From an uncultured Bacteroidia bacterium (lineage in GTDB: Bacteria > Bacteroidota > Bacteroidia > J057 > CALLMJ01), in NCBI GenBank assembly GCA_938006875.1, contig CALLMJ010000100.1, forward strand, positions 1 through 36,407: DNA of 36,407 nucleotides. The letters run 5' to 3'. The notes under the pieces are model-generated. The model did no database searches and was not told the DNA's origin. It saw nothing but the letters and a program-made list of their open reading frames with translations. The position numbers were made by a program, and so were the translations under genes. The first letter of the stretch is position 1, and each line of letters starts with the position of its first letter. This document shows positions 34,085 through 36,407 of this stretch, in pieces.

Positions 34085-34115
34085 TTTGCCAAAAAAGAAA
34101 TAAATCATAAATTTG
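34085..34115 (+). promoter_or_regulatory. Consensus promoter of the 34.1-35.4 kb gene cluster
   Basis: TTTG (34085-34088), exactly 19 nt, then TAAATTTG (34108-34115) matches the Bacteroidota consensus completely. The ATG at 34120 begins 4 nt after the box, so the transcript probably starts at or beside the start codon. It lies back to back with the promoter at 34051-34081, 3 nt apart. Confidence 0.7.
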
Positions 34116-34119
34116 CATT

Positions 34120-34884
34120 ATGAGTGATTGGTCGGAATATTGGAATAATCGTAAATTGATTGAAGCCATTGCATTACATAAAAAAATTGATCGTAAAATG
34201 TCATTACAAGATTGGGAAGTCTTTCTTAATTCTCTCAATCATTATGGATATTTAGCTCAAAGAATTAAAAATTGGTATAGTTTTTTAATGTGGCTTTTGA
34301 TTGCTGTTGTATTTTTTAGTGCAGTTTTGTTGAGTTGGGTAATACTTATTTTTTCAGTTATTTTACTCATTTTGGTTATTTTCCAAAGAAGAAAAATACA
34401 TACTTTCACTTCAAACAAAAATATTCAAACATTTGTATTGCCTTTTATTTATTACTTAAAAAATGATGTTTGGGAAGAAAATCTTTTACATCTAGAAATT
34501 GATTTAAATCCAAGTTTTGCCGCTGGTAAATATAATCCGCAAGATAAATCTTATACTTTTGAATGGCTCAAAGGCAAAACTCGATTAATGGATGGTAGTG
34601 AAATTCAATTTAAAGTTACTGATATAAGAAAAAAGTGGAGTGTAACTAAACGTTCATTATCAGGGAAATACAAAACCAAAATTAAATATAAAATTGTAAC
34701 AAGTTACAAAATATTTTTATCATGGGATAAAAAACGTTATCCAAGAGAAATTGGCGAAGTGCCTCCTAAATTCAAATTAAAGTCTAAACAAAAGAGTAAA
34801 GTAATGAATACGGTCTTTGACCCTGTTGCTTATTCGGCAGCATTTAAAGATGCTTATAATGTTTTATCGAAAAAAGTCGCTTAG
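34120..34884 (+). CDS. Uncharacterised membrane protein
   Basis: A 254-residue protein with a soluble N-terminus (1-52), one long or two closely spaced membrane helices (about 53-88), and a basic soluble C-terminal domain (about 105-254) with beta-rich character (LEIDLNPSFAAGKYNPQDKSYTFEWLKG, then TRLMDGSEIQFKVTDIRKKW) and many Lys. No family is recognised. It is preceded by a full consensus promoter and followed after 5 nt by a Cys-rich small protein gene, so the two likely form an operon. The basic domain could bind an acidic partner, but that is speculation. Confidence 0.75.
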   Translation: MSDWSEYWNNRKLIEAIALHKKIDRKMSLQDWEVFLNSLNHYGYLAQRIKNWYSFLMWLLIAVVFFSAVLLSWVILIFSVILLILVIFQRRKIHTFTSNKNIQTFVLPFIYYLKNDVWEENLLHLEIDLNPSFAAGKYNPQDKSYTFEWLKGKTRLMDGSEIQFKVTDIRKKWSVTKRSLSGKYKTKIKYKIVTSYKIFLSWDKKRYPREIGEVPPKFKLKSKQKSKVMNTVFDPVAYSAAFKDAYNVLSKKVA

Positions 34885-34889
34885 GAATT

Positions 34890-35288
34890 ATGTCAAGATG
34901 TAGTAAAAAAAGAGGAATTTGGGTAAGTAAACAGTGCGAAAATGCCGCTTTTACATTATGTACAAAGTGCCAACAGCCTGCCTGTACAGAGCATTTATCC
35001 ATCAGTAATACTAAACAATTTGTTTGTGTTGATTGTTTACCTTCAGTTCTTCCCAGTTATGCCATTGAGGATTTCAAAGAAGGAGATATTGAAAATTTTG
35101 TTTATTATATGGCAAGTTTATCTCAAAAACTTAAAAATTTACAACTCCAAGGTGTTGGATTAGACTCTAAAATTATACCCATAGAAAAACTTTATAATTT
35201 TGATAAATACGATGCTCTGGGGTTTCGTCAAGAATATGTTCAATATTATGATGATAATGACACTTCTGCCAATTTGTATGATAGTTAA
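34890..35288 (+). CDS. Small Cys-rich (zinc-binding-like) protein
   Basis: A 132-residue protein. The first 50 residues hold eight potential metal ligands: Cys4, Cys16, Cys24, Cys27, Cys32, His35, Cys46 and Cys49. The CxxC..C..H..CxxC spacing (LCTKCQQPACTEHL, then FVCVDCL) recalls B-box or AN1-like treble zinc fingers. The remainder (51-132) is acidic with no motif, ending EYVQYYDDNDTSANLYDS. No signal peptide is present, so it is cytoplasmic. It starts 5 nt after the membrane protein gene and overlaps the lipoprotein gene downstream by 11 nt. Function unknown; a protein-protein interaction role would fit the finger type. Confidence 0.7.
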   Translation: MSRCSKKRGIWVSKQCENAAFTLCTKCQQPACTEHLSISNTKQFVCVDCLPSVLPSYAIEDFKEGDIENFVYYMASLSQKLKNLQLQGVGLDSKIIPIEKLYNFDKYDALGFRQEYVQYYDDNDTSANLYDS

Positions 35289-35400
35289 TAATCTTTATCA
35301 AATAGCATTTATTACACTTTTTCTTACACTTATTGGCTGTAACCCAAATCCCTGCGGGGATATTCAATCAGGATATGGAATTAAAAGTTTTGCAGATTAA
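35278..35400 (+). CDS. Very small lipoprotein (40 residues)
   Basis: An ATG at 35278, overlapping the end of the Cys-rich gene, starts a hydrophobic signal ending LTLIGC with the lipidated Cys at residue 21, then a tail of only 20 residues (CNPNPCGDIQSGYGIKSFAD). Longer starts upstream (35200) lie inside the preceding gene and are less plausible. It could be a genuine mini-lipoprotein, or the front end of a lipoprotein truncated by a stop. In another frame a short continuation runs to about 35454 without clear meaning. Confidence 0.5.
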   Translation: MIVNNLYQIAFITLFLTLIGCNPNPCGDIQSGYGIKSFAD

Positions 35401-35667
35401 TGAAGAAATAGGAAGACGTTCGGAACGTAAGTTAAGGTCATTGGTATTTTATTGAGAAATATAGTTTAGCATTTCTATAAATAAAAAACTAAAAGGCAAT
35501 ACTATCAAACCAGTTACAAAAGACATCATTTAATAACTTTGTATGCAAGAAAAATTTTTTTAAGGTTTTGCTATCAATCAATAAAAAATCAAGTGAGTGA
35601 GTTTAATAAAACAACTAAATAGTTTTTTTCTAATCCAATTTTTTCCTAAACTTGCAAAAAAGAGAAT
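35401..35667. other. Intergenic stretch without a supported gene
   Basis: These 267 bases carry no credible reading frame. The left part (35416-35445) has CGTTCGGAACGTAAG and GGTCATTGG, faintly like the 29-bp array at 7.8 kb. The right end has TAAACTTG (35647-35654), one mismatch from a -7 box, 13 nt before the phosphorylase ATG. Confidence 0.4.
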
Positions 35668-36407
35668 ATGTTTGAAGCAAGTGAATTAATCTTAAATGAA
35701 GAGCAATCTGTTTACCATTTAGGTTTGAAACCCAAGGATATTACCGAAAAAATCATTTTAGTAGGGGACCCTGAAAGAGTTAAAAAAATAGCAAAGAAAT
35801 TCAAAAAAATTCATTTTGAAAAAGAAAATCGTGAGTTTCATACCATTACAGGGACCTATAAAAATCAAAAAATTACTGTTCTTTCTACGGGAATTGGTAC
35901 AGATAACATTGATATTGTTTTGAATGAATTAGAGGTTTTAGCGAATTTTGATTTTAAAAAGAAAAAATGGACATCTAAACATAATTCACTGAAAATTTTA
36001 CGTTTAGGAACTACTGGAGGAGTTCAAACAAATTTTCCCGTAGGAACTATTATTGCCAGTGCTTATGCTTTAGATTTAGGAGCTTTACATTTATTTTATG
36101 AATTTGAACGTTCTGAAAAAGAAAAAAAATTAACATTAGAATTTCATAAGGAGTTACATCAAAAATTTCCCAAAGCCGAAGCTCAGTTCGTTTGGGCTTT
36201 TGAAGCAAACTCAAACTTTGTGGAATTAGCTCAAAACATGAAAATTCCTTTGGGTATAACTTGCACAGCTTGTGGATTTTATGGTCCTCAAGGTAGAAAT
36301 TTAGGACGTATTCCTTTAAAATACCCCAATTTACCCTTAGAACTCCAAAACTTTCAGTATGAAGATTTAAAAATTACCAATTTTGAGATGGAAACAGCAG
36401 GAATTTA
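35668..36407 (+). CDS. Nucleoside phosphorylase (uridine phosphorylase-like), 5' part
   Basis: The frame starts at ATG 35668 and is open to the window edge, giving 246 residues of a gene that continues beyond it. It belongs to the PNP/UDP phosphorylase family, which cleaves nucleosides with phosphate. Visible signatures are IILVGDPERVKKIAKKF near the N-terminus, VLSTGIGTDNIDIVLNEL, LRLGTTGGVQTNFPVGTII and NFEMETAG at the very end; the FEMET phrase is the ribose/base-binding part. Uridine phosphorylase is the likeliest specificity, as the approximate 290-residue family length would suggest, but purine or other nucleosides cannot be excluded without the C-terminus. Confidence 0.85.
   Translation, partial: MFEASELILNEEQSVYHLGLKPKDITEKIILVGDPERVKKIAKKFKKIHFEKENREFHTITGTYKNQKITVLSTGIGTDNIDIVLNELEVLANFDFKKKKWTSKHNSLKILRLGTTGGVQTNFPVGTIIASAYALDLGALHLFYEFERSEKEKKLTLEFHKELHQKFPKAEAQFVWAFEANSNFVELAQNMKIPLGITCTACGFYGPQGRNLGRIPLKYPNLPLELQNFQYEDLKITNFEMETAGI

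Noticed and set aside
35200-35277. Longer start for the mini-lipoprotein
   Set aside because: It would lie wholly within the Cys-rich gene and put a Met-rich stretch before a signal peptide that already starts cleanly at 35278.

Overview
The window looks like chromosomal DNA of a low-GC member of the Bacteroidota. The evidence is several Bacteroidota-type promoters (TTTG-N19-TAnnTTTG), families typical of the phylum (DUF5723 barrel, secreted CHAT-TPR protein, 7TM-HD phosphodiesterase, a short DUF721 protein, an OlsF-like fused acyltransferase), and dispersed GC-richer repeats against an AT-rich background. No tRNA, rRNA, integrase or CRISPR array was seen. Both ends of the window cut a gene.

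Layout. 1-0.65 kb: C-terminus of an Rpn-like (PD-(D/E)XK 'transposase') gene, followed by a broken stub that starts like the same family. 0.65-2.2 kb: a secreted alpha/beta hydrolase and a convergent methyltransferase. 2.3-7.7 kb: a tightly packed plus-strand run with malic enzyme fused to a phosphotransacetylase-like domain, truA, a histidine kinase, an OmpR-type regulator and a DUF721 (DciA-like) protein. 7.7-8.1 kb: a repeat island with a 29-bp tandem array between two 43-bp direct repeats. 8.1-11.6 kb: minus-strand pair of a secreted GH31 enzyme carrying the complete sulfoquinovosidase residue set and a histidine ammonia-lyase whose MIO triad reads Ala-Cys-Gly. 11.7-15.2 kb: a SanA/YdcF-like protein, then a VOC protein and a PgpH-like protein on the minus strand.

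15.2-19.2 kb: envelope and housekeeping genes (lipoprotein, DUF5723 barrel, clpS, a membrane protein, a DUF2520 dehydrogenase-like protein). 19.3-22.1 kb: a two-gene lipid operon (OlsF-like bifunctional acyltransferase and a membrane-anchored hydrolase) behind a good promoter. 22.2-25.3 kb: a voltage-gated cation channel with the filter TLEGWVD, a small unknown gene, a UDP-sugar epimerase and sucD with a hairpin terminator.

25.3-33.1 kb is the most accessory-looking part. A single-polypeptide restriction-modification enzyme (nuclease-like N-terminus plus N6-adenine methylase) sits between inverted copies of an ~80-90-bp repeat. Next to it is a two-gene operon of secreted TPR proteins, one ending in a CHAT protease domain, with a third repeat fragment upstream. 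33.1-36.4 kb: an outer-membrane protein diverging from three small uncharacterised genes (membrane protein, Cys-rich zinc-binding-like protein, tiny lipoprotein), then the 5' part of a nucleoside phosphorylase.

A recurring regulatory feature is a TAnnTTTG box ending only 4-7 nt before a start codon, suggesting several leaderless or nearly leaderless transcripts.
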